Below, one piece after another: positions 1 to 9,238 of a stretch of DNA of 64,000 nucleotides. Both the position numbers and the translations under genes were made by a program. This DNA comes from Chloroflexota bacterium (GTDB lineage: Bacteria; Chloroflexota; Dehalococcoidia; Lucifugimonadales; UBA3495): positions 1 to 64,000 of the forward strand of contig JAPPCX010000003.1 of assembly GCA_028875655.1 (NCBI GenBank), given 5' to 3'. The first letter of the stretch is position 1; each line of letters starts with the position of its first letter. The notes under the pieces were generated by a model that saw nothing but the letters and a program-made list of their open reading frames with translations, was not told the DNA's origin and ran no database searches.

Positions 1-59
1 GTGGCAAAGATCTGCTGGGGGCCATCCCGTTGGGAGTAGCGGTAGCGTTGGTACAGCAT
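1..59 (-). CDS. N-terminus of a gene running off the left edge (possibly VWA-domain protein)
   Basis: Reverse strand from ATG at 59 reads MLYQRYRYSQRDGPQQIFAT without stop to the window edge; resembles the N-terminus of VWA-domain proteins, weak call. Confidence 0.3.
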   Translation of the reverse strand, partial: MLYQRYRYSQRDGPQQIFA

Positions 60-288
60 GGGCGACCTCCGGCCACAGGTCCGCCTCCGGCGGATGCCTG
101 GCGGCGACAATGGGCGGATGATAACACACGGCATCGGCGGGACGGGGCTGGGGTTGTCTGAATCAGGATTCGCAGGATTTGGGGATTTACAGGATTGGGG
201 CGTTCCGCATTTGGTGACGGCAACAGCCCCGGCCCGGCAAAGTCGGGGTGATATATTGGCGTTCGGGACACTTCCCAGGATTGCAGCC

Positions 289-936
289 ATGACCAGCGTT
301 TCGCAACACCAGACGTTTTTTGCCCGCGCCCTGGCCGACGGCCACGCTGAAATCAGCGGAGAGGGGCGCAACGAGCGGATTCATTACGTTGCGGCCATGC
401 ACTCGGAGCGGTGGAGCGATCCCGAGGAGAAGGTGCGGGCCGAGCTGTGGGCGGAGCTGATTTACAAGTACGAATACCTGCCGCAGAACATCGGCTTTGA
501 GGTCAACGTGCCCCGGCGGACGCCCAACGACTATGCCGACCTGGTGATTTTCAGCGATGACGAGAAGAAGATGCCCTGGTTCGTCATCGAGTGCAAGCGG
601 GGCGACTTATCCGACGCGGCCTTTGACCAGGCTATCGAGCAGGCTTGCGGCAATCGGGCCAGCCTGGGCGCGCTGTATTGCGGCGCGGTGGACGGCATCC
701 GCCGCCGCCTGCTGCGCTTTGACAAGTATCCCCCCAGCGAGCGGGAGCGCAACCATATTACCGACTTTCCGGTGCGTTACGGCGCGCCACCGCCATGGCG
801 GTTTTACAAGAACGAACCCGGCAAAGACCTGCCCGCCGTGCCCCGGGAGGAACTGCGGGCGGCCATCCGTAAGTGCCATCAAACGCTGTGGGAGGGTGGA
901 CGACGCAGCCCCATCGCCGCCTTTGTCCAAGGTTGA
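289..936 (+). pseudogene. N-terminal remnant of Type I R-M-like protein (HsdR_N/HSDR_N_2 domain)
   Basis: MTSVSQHQTFFARAL...ERIHYVAAMHSERWSDPEEKVRAELWAELI...DLVIFSDDEKKMPWFVIECKRGD...CHQTLWEGGRRSPIAAF then abrupt stop; family members normally continue into an N6_Mtase domain. Confidence 0.75.
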
Positions 937-990
937 TTCACATCCCGAACGCTGTTACCCTTCGCTGCCAACCTTATCGGAGGTGATCAA

Positions 991-1848
991 ATGGCCACAC
1001 AAGATCAGTACAAAAACTTCACTGCACGATTGAAATTGCTCATCAGCAAACGCCCTGACTTAACGACAACCACCCTCAGCAATATATTCACGATGCGGTT
1101 GATTGGGAATAAAACTCACGGAGACCTCGCGGAGATTGCAATTTCCGAATTTATCAATCAGTATATGTACGATTTCCGTTCGATACACGTCGGCAAGGAT
1201 CTGTATCGAGCCAAATCACGCGAGGAAGACATTACGATCATCAACGAAATCGACAATACGGAATTTCCAGTAAGCCTTAAAGCTTACGGAGACGGGCCTC
1301 TCCAACTCTCCACTGACAAAAATTTCACGATGTTCCCCAAGCTTGAAGAAGCGAGAGCAAGCTGGGGCGAAATAATGGAGGGGAATACTATTGATTCTGT
1401 CCTCAGTGATCCGGCATTTTCAGAATTCACAGATATAAATGTGCTTCCTCTCATTTATGATGAGAAAAACCAGCGATGCAACATTCTTGTGTTCGATTCA
1501 GAACGTGCGATTGCCGATACAGTTCGCATTGTCTATGAAATAAGTGGACGCGGCCGCAGGCATCCAGTTTACAGATTCTATAACGAATCGAACGAATACA
1601 TATGTGAAGTTCGTTACGGCGGTGCTTCTGCGAACGCACTACAGCGTGGACTATGGACTCACACGAAAAACGGGATAAATTACTTTGACAGTATCACTGG
1701 CGGGTGGATTACATACGCACATAACCACGTGTTAGTGCGGCTATTCTCACATGCACTGGTGTCCAGTGATCAGGGGCATAGTGCCGCGTTGCAGACTGTG
1801 ATCGAGGACATTGAACGCCTCAACAACATTCCGGAGTCGTCATTATGA
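991..1848 (+). CDS. Putative Type II restriction endonuclease (PD-(D/E)XK-like)
   Basis: Overlaps the downstream methyltransferase by 4 nt; contains EEDITIINE...FPVSLKAYG, a possible PD-(D/E)XK core; visibly lower GC than flanks. Confidence 0.6.
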   Translation: MATQDQYKNFTARLKLLISKRPDLTTTTLSNIFTMRLIGNKTHGDLAEIAISEFINQYMYDFRSIHVGKDLYRAKSREEDITIINEIDNTEFPVSLKAYGDGPLQLSTDKNFTMFPKLEEARASWGEIMEGNTIDSVLSDPAFSEFTDINVLPLIYDEKNQRCNILVFDSERAIADTVRIVYEISGRGRRHPVYRFYNESNEYICEVRYGGASANALQRGLWTHTKNGINYFDSITGGWITYAHNHVLVRLFSHALVSSDQGHSAALQTVIEDIERLNNIPESSL

Positions 1849-2981
1849 TTATGCAACCTCGGCTGTTTGATGGTGATGCCCCTGGTTATCTTTTCACGGA
1901 GGGGATCAAATACATCGGTTCAAAGTCAAAGATTATCCCATACATTCTCCAGATAGCTCAAGGACTAGGTGGTTCCACGGTCTTCGATGGCTTCTCTGGC
2001 ACTACCCGGGTTTCCCAAGCTTTCGCAAAATCAGGATACCGGGTCATTTGCAATGACATAGCCCCTTGGTCGGAGGTCTTTGGTACCTGCTACCTCTTGA
2101 GCAAAAAACCTGCCAGCGAATATGTTGATCTTATCAACCACCTCAATGGAGTCGTGCCGGTCGACGGCTGGTTCACAGAACACTATGGCGGCTATCCTAA
2201 CGGAGGATGCGCGGTTCAACAAGACGGCCTCAAAAAGCCTTGGCAAGTTCATAACACGCGAAAACTGGATGCTATTCGCCAAGAAATCGAGATTCTCAAC
2301 TTGCCCCCAGAAGATAAAGCAGTCGTATTGAGCAGCCTCATTTTGGCACTGGACCGTGTGGATAACACAGTAGGTCACTACGTGTCATATCTTAAGGACT
2401 GGTCAAGCCGTTCATATGACTCACTTGTCTTGCGTGTGCCAAATTTGTTCGAGTCCATGCAAGATCACAGCGTATTGCGCTGCGATATTTCTGAGATCGC
2501 TTCAAGTATTAATGCCGACATCACATATTTAGACCCTCCTTATGGTTCCAACAATGAAAAGATGCCTCCATCTCGAGTGAGGTACGCCTCTTACTACCAC
2601 GTCTGGGCTAGTGTATGCCTATTTGATGATCCCGCGGTATTTGGAAGAGCTAAGCGACGGAGCGATAGCACAGATTCCCTCGCATCATCTGCTTTTGAAG
2701 AGTTCCGAAAGAGCGTAAGCGGACGCTATATCGCTGTGGAGGCTATCGATGAAACTCTCAATATGATTCAATCTCAGTGGATTATACTGTCATATAGCTC
2801 AGGCGGCAGAGCTACCGCAGAAGAATTGCGTGATGTTATCGATAGCAACGGCAAATTGATTGATGTGGTGTCTATTGATCACAAAAAGAACGTCATGGCT
2901 TCAATGAAATGGACGCATCAATGGATTAATGATTGTAACGAATTCAATAAGGAATTTTTGTTTCTAATTGAAAAACGATGA
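1845..2981 (+). CDS. DNA adenine methyltransferase, D12 class
   Basis: KYIGSKSKIIPYI, FDGFSGTTRVSQAF (motif I) and TYLDPPYGSN (motif IV). Confidence 0.85.
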   Translation: MIMQPRLFDGDAPGYLFTEGIKYIGSKSKIIPYILQIAQGLGGSTVFDGFSGTTRVSQAFAKSGYRVICNDIAPWSEVFGTCYLLSKKPASEYVDLINHLNGVVPVDGWFTEHYGGYPNGGCAVQQDGLKKPWQVHNTRKLDAIRQEIEILNLPPEDKAVVLSSLILALDRVDNTVGHYVSYLKDWSSRSYDSLVLRVPNLFESMQDHSVLRCDISEIASSINADITYLDPPYGSNNEKMPPSRVRYASYYHVWASVCLFDDPAVFGRAKRRSDSTDSLASSAFEEFRKSVSGRYIAVEAIDETLNMIQSQWIILSYSSGGRATAEELRDVIDSNGKLIDVVSIDHKKNVMASMKWTHQWINDCNEFNKEFLFLIEKR

Positions 2982-3334
2982 TGTTTTGCTTTATTCAAGA
3001 GCGGATGAGTATCGGCATGGGCTGTTGCTCAACGGAGTTTCACGTGTTGCGGGTCAAGGATGGCGTGGAATTGCTACCCGAATATCTGGCGGCGATACTC
3101 CGCAGCCGCCTGGCGCTTTCGCAAACCGTCCACATGATGACGGGCAACACGCATCCGCGCCTGACTAATGACGACGTGGCGAACCTGACGATTCCGATAC
3201 CGTTGCTGGATGTTCAGGAGAGTATCGCCGGCGAGATAGTGTGGCGGCGGGATGAGGCGCGGCGGCTGCGTGGTGAGGCGGAAGCGGGTTGGGAAGGGGC
3301 GAAGGGGTGGTTTGAGGGGGAGTTGCTAGCGTGA
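2978..3334 (+). pseudogene. C-terminal remnant of Type I R-M specificity (HsdS-like) region
   Basis: CSTEFHVLRVKDGVELLPEYLAAILRSRLALSQTVHMMTGNTHPRLTNDDVANLTIPIPLLDVQESIAGEI is a typical HsdS second-half TRD plus conserved region. Confidence 0.75.
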
Positions 3335-3410
3335 CGGGTTGCCTATCCGCGCCTATGCCGTCGGCGTCGTCTGACTGATGGCCTGCTCAAAGTGGTGGGC
3401 CCAGGATGAG

Positions 3411-3740
3411 CTAATCTGCCCACACCATGGCGAAGGATTTGAGTTCGCGGATGCGCTGTAGCCGGCCGTCGGGCGAGTATTCGCCGATGCCGGTTACGAC
3501 AGCGCGGCGGACGTCGTTGGCCTGGAACGCGCCGGCTACTTCAATGTGCCACTTGGCCGGATAGGAGCTGACGATAATGTCGCCGTTGTCCAGCAGCAAC
3601 TGGAAAGCGCCGCCCTCGGGTTCGTCATCGGGATTTGGCGGGTCCATTTGCACGGCGCGCACCTGGCCTCGCACTTCCACCGGGCGGAGGTTCGCGGGGT
3701 GACTATCAGGATCAAGCCCCGTAGTTGTTTGCTCCGTCAT
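3411..3740 (-). CDS. Small conserved protein, paralog of 4173..4508
   Basis: Shares RPVEVRGQVR.VQM.PP...FQLLL..G..IVS.YP..WH.EV..A.QAND...A.V.GIGEYSPDG.LQRI.ELKSF with 4173..4508. Confidence 0.6.
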   Translation of the reverse strand: MTEQTTTGLDPDSHPANLRPVEVRGQVRAVQMDPPNPDDEPEGGAFQLLLDNGDIIVSSYPAKWHIEVAGAFQANDVRRAVVTGIGEYSPDGRLQRIRELKSFAMVWAD

Positions 3741-3744
3741 AACG

Positions 3745-4176
3745 TTACGTCCTCGCCGGCCTCAACAAAACGGTAAAGCCGGCTTGCCTGAAATGGTGGT
3801 CTCCGGACAGGGCATTGGCGATATTCAACCGCTCCATCACCAGGAAGCTGGCACAATCCGTGATGCTTCATTCCTTGTCGTCCGCCACGGTGCGGAACAT
3901 GGCAAAGGCTTCGTCAAATTGCTCCGGCGACTGAGGGATGATAGATACTCGTGGATCTTGGATAATCCGGTCGATCAGATCAACGGCGGCGCGCCTCAAT
4001 CCGGCAGAAGAACCGCTTCGGGGAGCGAGCGTCTCGTTGAGCACCAATTGGGTAGTTACGATCCGGTCGTTTTGAGATTGCAACAGCGCGTCGTATTCCG
4101 TAGCCAACGAATGAAACTCGTCGCCGGGCGTAATCAGGGCAATCCAATATCCGGAGTCGGCAAAGTAGTCATTCAT
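3745..4176 (-). pseudogene. PIN-domain (VapC-like) gene interrupted by an in-frame TGA
   Basis: ORF 3868..4176 ends VADDKE*; reading through gives SITDCASFLVMERLNIANALSGDHHFQAGFTVLLRPART* ending at 3745, the expected PIN C-terminal half; TGA sits at a usual Trp position (K[DE]WS.TDC). Confidence 0.8.
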
Positions 4177-4508
4177 GCGCTAGCCCGGATTCTGCCACGG
4201 CGCAGAAACGCCTCTTTCCAATTCGGAACACGAAAGGTATCGAAGGATTTGAGCTCGTGGATGCGCTGTAGCTTGCCATCAGGAGAATACTCACCGATGC
4301 CGGAAACGATGGCGTGATCCATATCGTTTGCCTGGTAGGCGGCTCCGACCTCGACGTGCCACTCCTTCGGGTAAGGGCTGACGATGGTGTTGCCGTCTTC
4401 CAGCAGCAACTGGAAAGTTCCGCCGCCGCCTTCGCCCGGCGGGTTCATCTGGACGCCGCGCACTTGGCCCCTGACTTCGACCGGGCGGCAGTTTTCGGGC
4501 TGGTTCAT
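4173..4508 (-). CDS. Small conserved protein, putative PIN partner/antitoxin-like
   Basis: 4-nt overlap with the PIN gene start; paralogous to 3411..3740. Confidence 0.6.
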   Translation of the reverse strand: MNQPENCRPVEVRGQVRGVQMNPPGEGGGGTFQLLLEDGNTIVSPYPKEWHVEVGAAYQANDMDHAIVSGIGEYSPDGKLQRIHELKSFDTFRVPNWKEAFLRRGRIRASA

Positions 4509-4584
4509 GTTGCTGCTCCTGGCGAACCATACGGGCGATTATGGGTTCTATTGTAGCATTACGCCTCGTCAGTAGGCCGGCTGG

Positions 4585-5106
4585 CTACACCACCTGGGCG
4601 CCGAGGATGCGGGTGATGTGGTTCAGGGCCCAGCGGTGGGCTTCGGTGTCGAAGGAGGCTACGCAGTTCTCGGGGATTTCTACGGTGTAGTCGCGGTTGC
4701 GGGCGTCGGAGGTGGTGTGCATGACGCAGATGTCGGTGCAGACGCCGCAGATGATGACCTTGTCGGGGTTCAGAACGGCCAGGCGTTGCTCCAGGTCGGT
4801 GTTGAAGAAGCCGCTGTAACGGTTCTTGGGAACGACGTTGGAATCGGTGACCCACTCGGACAGTGCGGGTATCACCTCCGGCTCCTCGGTGCCGATGACG
4901 CAATGCACCGGGAACATCTGGAACTCCAGGTCATCGGGCAGGTGGTGGTCGGAAATGAACAGGATTGTTGACCCGGATTCCGACTCGCGTCGCAGCAGGT
5001 TTTGCACCGGCTCGATGATGCTGCGGGAATCGTCGCCGCAGTAGAGGTTGTGGCCGGGTTCCAGGAACCCGCGCACCATATCGACTACCAGGACTGCGTT
5101 GGGCAT
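4585..5106 (-). CDS. Isochorismatase-family cysteine hydrolase
   Basis: VLVVDMVRGF, VVPKNRYSGFFNTDLE, IICGVCTDICVMHT: Asp/Lys/Cys triad motifs present. Confidence 0.88.
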   Translation of the reverse strand: MPNAVLVVDMVRGFLEPGHNLYCGDDSRSIIEPVQNLLRRESESGSTILFISDHHLPDDLEFQMFPVHCVIGTEEPEVIPALSEWVTDSNVVPKNRYSGFFNTDLEQRLAVLNPDKVIICGVCTDICVMHTTSDARNRDYTVEIPENCVASFDTEAHRWALNHITRILGAQVV

Positions 5107-5112
5107 ATCGGC

Positions 5113-5625
5113 TCACCTCGCTTGTTCCATGCCGGGGTTAAAGGGCCGGCCGTCAACCAGCACCTCCTTGATTACCGCGTTGCCGGAGGCGCTGAGCGAC
5201 ACCACGACCTTGACGTCCTGCGCCCGTTCGACGATGTGGCCGGTTCCTTCGGGCACGAAGAAGGTGCCGATGCCGAAATCGATTCGTCCGCGGTCATTTA
5301 TTCGTCCGCGGATATACACGTCAGTCGGGTCCGGTTGGCGCGGGGATTGCTCGGCGCCACACCAGACGTCGCCGCATTCCCGCAGCACAACAAACACCTG
5401 GCTGCCGACCGGACGATCCCTGAGAGATTCGTGCAGTTCGGCAATCTCATAGTCCAGGATGGCATAGTCGCCCTGTAGCAACGACCGCGGGTCAACGGGG
5501 ACGGTTTGCAGCGTAACCTCCCGGCCCTGGGTCAACGCAACCTGGCGCACGGTGGCAAACACCACCAGGCCGATGACCTGGGCCGCTACCACGGCGAACA
5601 GCAGGATGGTCATTCGCCGGCTCAT
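5113..5625 (-). CDS. GDYXXLXY domain-containing protein
   Basis: LLQGDYAILDYEI motif; overlaps upstream DUF2157 gene. Confidence 0.8.
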   Translation of the reverse strand: MSRRMTILLFAVVAAQVIGLVVFATVRQVALTQGREVTLQTVPVDPRSLLQGDYAILDYEIAELHESLRDRPVGSQVFVVLRECGDVWCGAEQSPRQPDPTDVYIRGRINDRGRIDFGIGTFFVPEGTGHIVERAQDVKVVVSLSASGNAVIKEVLVDGRPFNPGMEQAR

Positions 5626-6881
5626 GATGCGGCCTCAGATTCCCGTATGCGTCGCACCAGCCGCCGGCGCAGGTACTCCATGCCGAACCCGCCGGCGAGC
5701 AGGATCACGCCGGCTACGATGAACGCCACCGACTGGCCGAGCAGGCCAAGCCCGAACTCGAAGTAGCGGGTGAACAGCGTGATCGCAAAGATGGGCACGG
5801 CGAGATTGATGAGATATGCGCGGTTCCAGCGATAGCCGGCGGCGATCATCGCCAGGACGCCGGCCAGCATCACCAGGTTGAACACCCACCAGAGCCATGC
5901 GCCGCCGAAGGCCAGGCCGAGCCACATCACGGCGGCGACGAGCGCCATTGAGCCCACTGCTCCGGCTTCCCACCAGATCTGACCGGTGCGCTGCCCTGCA
6001 TCCCGCCACGCGGCAACGGCGAACAGCGCGGCAATGACAATGACGGCGATGGCGACCATCCCCCAGTATTCGACGGTCAACGCATTGAATGAAAGTTTAG
6101 ACCTGCCGATGTCCCACCACAACTCGTCGAAACTCAAAAAGTAGATTCCGGCGGCGGCTACCAGCAGGCCGGAAATGTCGCAGAGTCGCGCGAATTGACG
6201 CGTATCGGGGAAGCGCGCCTGCATCCGTCCGGCCGCGAACAGGAACGCTCCCAACGGGAGCAAGCCGGGTAACAACAGGATTGTGTCTTCGGAATTCAGT
6301 TCGGGCACCCATTCCTGCGCCCGGAATCCGGCCGCCGCCAGGAACAGGATTATCGACAGGGCAAACACGGCTTGCGAACGGGTGATGTAGGCTAAAGGAA
6401 TCACGCCCAGGAACCACAGCGGCACCAGGTTGGGGTGGTTCACCGGAACGTGATAGGTCTGGGCAACGAGGTGGATGGACGCGCCGAACGCGATGGCGCC
6501 GAGCAGGATGACCGCGACGCCGATGCGAACGTAGCCGAAGCGGTATCCGATGAACCAGCCGATGACGTAGATAGCGGGAGTTCCCACCACCATTAGCGCC
6601 AGTTTCGCCAGCTTGGGGATTTCCGACCAGTTGGCGGCGATGAAGGCGATGATGCCCAGGCCGATGAGCGCCGCGCCCATGATGGCGATGACGGTGACGA
6701 CCCGGTTGCCGATGGCGCTGCCGCCCGCTTCCGGTGAATCCGACGCGTATCGATTTCTTATCGCCTCGGCCTGTTCGGCGGTGATTATGCCGTCGGCTTC
6801 CCAGCGAGCGACTTCCGCCGGCAGTTGCCGGGTGAAATCGACGTCAGGCGTTGATGGGTTGTCAGGCGCATCGGAAGTCAT
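5622..6881 (-). CDS. DUF2157 domain-containing membrane protein
   Basis: N-terminal WEADGIITAEQAEAIRNRY followed by many TM segments; start chosen at MTSDAPDN. Confidence 0.8.
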   Translation of the reverse strand: MTSDAPDNPSTPDVDFTRQLPAEVARWEADGIITAEQAEAIRNRYASDSPEAGGSAIGNRVVTVIAIMGAALIGLGIIAFIAANWSEIPKLAKLALMVVGTPAIYVIGWFIGYRFGYVRIGVAVILLGAIAFGASIHLVAQTYHVPVNHPNLVPLWFLGVIPLAYITRSQAVFALSIILFLAAAGFRAQEWVPELNSEDTILLLPGLLPLGAFLFAAGRMQARFPDTRQFARLCDISGLLVAAAGIYFLSFDELWWDIGRSKLSFNALTVEYWGMVAIAVIVIAALFAVAAWRDAGQRTGQIWWEAGAVGSMALVAAVMWLGLAFGGAWLWWVFNLVMLAGVLAMIAAGYRWNRAYLINLAVPIFAITLFTRYFEFGLGLLGQSVAFIVAGVILLAGGFGMEYLRRRLVRRIRESEAAS

Positions 6882-7279
6882 TAGTCCCAGGCTCGCCACG
6901 CTTCGGACGGTTCGGTTATTGACACCCATCCATTTTCGCGTACCGCCATGGCAACGTCGCTACCCAACAGGAGAGACATGCCGATGAGCGGTCTGCCGGG
7001 CATGGCGGGCGCCGAAATCGTTACCATATTGCCATGCCACATTATTTTTGCGGAATAGGCCCGAAAGCGCCGGGCGCTGCCATCGGCCAACCGCATCATC
7101 CTCTCCCTGGTCCGCTCCAATCCCAAAGCGCTGACGATCTCAATAGGCAGGGTCATATATCCGGTGAATCCAGTGTCAATGACGGCTTCTACAGGGACAG
7201 TAGTTCCTCGATTGTCCAGGATGGCTACGGTCAGGCGGGGTTCTGGCTCTTTTGCGCTGACGTATCCGGTCATAGTCAT
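6881..7279 (-). CDS. Retropepsin-like (clan AA) aspartic protease
   Basis: VEAVIDTGFTGYMTLP catalytic motif and PLIGMSLLLGSD. Confidence 0.75.
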   Translation of the reverse strand: MTMTGYVSAKEPEPRLTVAILDNRGTTVPVEAVIDTGFTGYMTLPIEIVSALGLERTRERMMRLADGSARRFRAYSAKIMWHGNMVTISAPAMPGRPLIGMSLLLGSDVAMAVRENGWVSITEPSEAWRAWD

Positions 7280-8430
7280 TATGGGATGCCTTCAGGGGAA
7301 ATGCCACGTATCAGGATCGGTTCCTGCTCTCCGATTGGCATGAGATACACCGGGGCTTCGCGATTATACTCGCCAAGACGCTGCAACCCTTCAAACTCGG
7401 TTGGCAGAACCTCGTAACTCTCACTTTCCGCGTTGATGATCAGCCACTTGCCCTGATCGGCGTCGGTCAGGTTAGGCTCAATCCGGTTGCGGTAAATGGC
7501 CAGAGCCTTTCTTTCCAGCGCACGGAAACGCCGGTCTTCTGCTTGAACGTAATCAGAGGGTCCATCCCCAACAGCATACCCGGCGTCGCGTTCCAGCATT
7601 TCGGTAAGGCCCATGAGCTCGAACGCATCGTTGAGCGGGGTCATCTGATTGACCAGGCGCTCGGTTGTGCCCTTGGCTTTGAGTTCCTCCATCACCTTGG
7701 CCACCGTGTAGGCTACCGACATGAAGGCGCTGCCGGGGAAAATGACCATCTTGAACCCCAGCCGCTCCAGCTCCGACACGTTGAGCAAGGGGGACTTGCC
7801 AGTCTCCACGAAGTTGTAGAGCAGGGGTACGCTGGTGCGCGCCACCACCTCGGCCGCTTCTTCCGCCGAGCGGATGGCCTCCACGAACAGGGCGTCGGCG
7901 CCGGCCTCGGTGAAAGCGTCGCAGCGGCGCATGGTGTCGTCCCAGCCGGTTACGGCCAGCGCGTCGGTGCGCACGATGATGGTGAAATCGTCGTCGGTGC
8001 GGGCGTCCACGGCGGCGCGGATCTTCTGGACCATTTCGTCGATGGGTACCACGCGCTTGTCTTCAAGGTGGCCGCAACGCTTGGGGAACTGTTGGTCTTC
8101 GATGTGGACGGCGGCGACGCCGGTGCGCTCGTACTCCCGGATGGTGCGGCGCACGTTCATGGTGCCGCCGTATCCGGTATCGGCGTCCGCGATTACGGGG
8201 ACATCCACGGCGCCGGTGATTGCGGCGGCGTTGGCCAGCATCTCGGTAGCCGTTGTGAGCGCAAGGTCGGGGTAGCCGATGCGCGCGACGGACGTTCCGG
8301 CGCCGGTCATGTACACGGCGGGAAAGCCTGTCCGCTCGATAATGGCGGCAGTCAGGCAATCATAGGCCCCGGGCGCCGTGATTATGCCGGGTTGGTTCAG
8401 CAGTTGGCGAAATCTCTTGGTCGCTCGCAT
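7279..8430 (-). CDS. Isocitrate lyase/PEP mutase family protein
   Basis: GAYDCLTAAIIERTGFPAVYMTGAGTS, PVIADADTGYGG, HIEDQQFPKRCGH. Confidence 0.88.
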   Translation of the reverse strand: MRATKRFRQLLNQPGIITAPGAYDCLTAAIIERTGFPAVYMTGAGTSVARIGYPDLALTTATEMLANAAAITGAVDVPVIADADTGYGGTMNVRRTIREYERTGVAAVHIEDQQFPKRCGHLEDKRVVPIDEMVQKIRAAVDARTDDDFTIIVRTDALAVTGWDDTMRRCDAFTEAGADALFVEAIRSAEEAAEVVARTSVPLLYNFVETGKSPLLNVSELERLGFKMVIFPGSAFMSVAYTVAKVMEELKAKGTTERLVNQMTPLNDAFELMGLTEMLERDAGYAVGDGPSDYVQAEDRRFRALERKALAIYRNRIEPNLTDADQGKWLIINAESESYEVLPTEFEGLQRLGEYNREAPVYLMPIGEQEPILIRGISPEGIP

Positions 8431-8444
8431 CGTAAAGCCCCCGT

Positions 8445-9209
8445 TTATGCTGTCATGCCGCCGTCTATGGTCAAGGTTTGCCCGGTGATGTAGCTGGCGG
8501 CGGGACTGACCAGGTACAGCACTGCCGAAGCCACGTCCTCGGCGGATCCGAACCGTCCGGCCGGCACTCGGGACAGCACCTGGTTTCGCTGTTCGTCATT
8601 CAGTTCGCCGGTCATGCCGCCGGTGTCGCCGATCTCGATGAATCCCGGCGCGACCGCGTTGACCGTGATGTTCCGGCTGGCCACCTCCCGGGCGATGGCC
8701 TTAGCAAGTCCGATCTGGCCGGCCTTGGACGCCGCATAGTTAGCCTGGCCCGGGTTGCCAGACAACCCGACCACTGACGAAACGTTAACAACCCTCCCGT
8801 AGCGTTGCCGCACCATCAGGGGTATAGCGAACCGCGTGGGCAGGAACGTGCCGCGGAGGTTGACGGTTAACACATCATCCCAGTCCTCGACGTTCATCCG
8901 CATCACCAGCCGGTCGCGGGTGATGCCGGCGTTGTTCACCAGGATGTCCAGGCGGCCCAGGCGATCCGCAGTTGTCTTGACCACCGCCTCGGCGGCGTTC
9001 TCGTCCGATACGTCGCCAGGAACCCGCAAAGCCTCGCCCCCGGCGGCCCTGATTTCATCGATCACCCGGTCCGCGGCGTTTGCGTTGGTCCGGTAGTTGA
9101 TGCCCACCGAGGCTCCGGCGGCGGCCAGCTCCTTCGCTATCGCCGCGCCGATTCCACGGGACGAGCCCGTCACCAGCGCAACCTGTCCGCTCAAGTCAAT
9201 CGTGTACAT
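8445..9209 (-). CDS. fabG: 3-oxoacyl-ACP reductase (SDR)
   Basis: VALVTGSSRGIGAAIA, NNAGITRD, YAASKAGQIGLAKAIA, GMTA C-terminus. Confidence 0.88.
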   Translation of the reverse strand: MYTIDLSGQVALVTGSSRGIGAAIAKELAAAGASVGINYRTNANAADRVIDEIRAAGGEALRVPGDVSDENAAEAVVKTTADRLGRLDILVNNAGITRDRLVMRMNVEDWDDVLTVNLRGTFLPTRFAIPLMVRQRYGRVVNVSSVVGLSGNPGQANYAASKAGQIGLAKAIAREVASRNITVNAVAPGFIEIGDTGGMTGELNDEQRNQVLSRVPAGRFGSAEDVASAVLYLVSPAASYITGQTLTIDGGMTA

Positions 9210-9238
9210 GGACGCACCTGTTCCTTTATACGACACGC

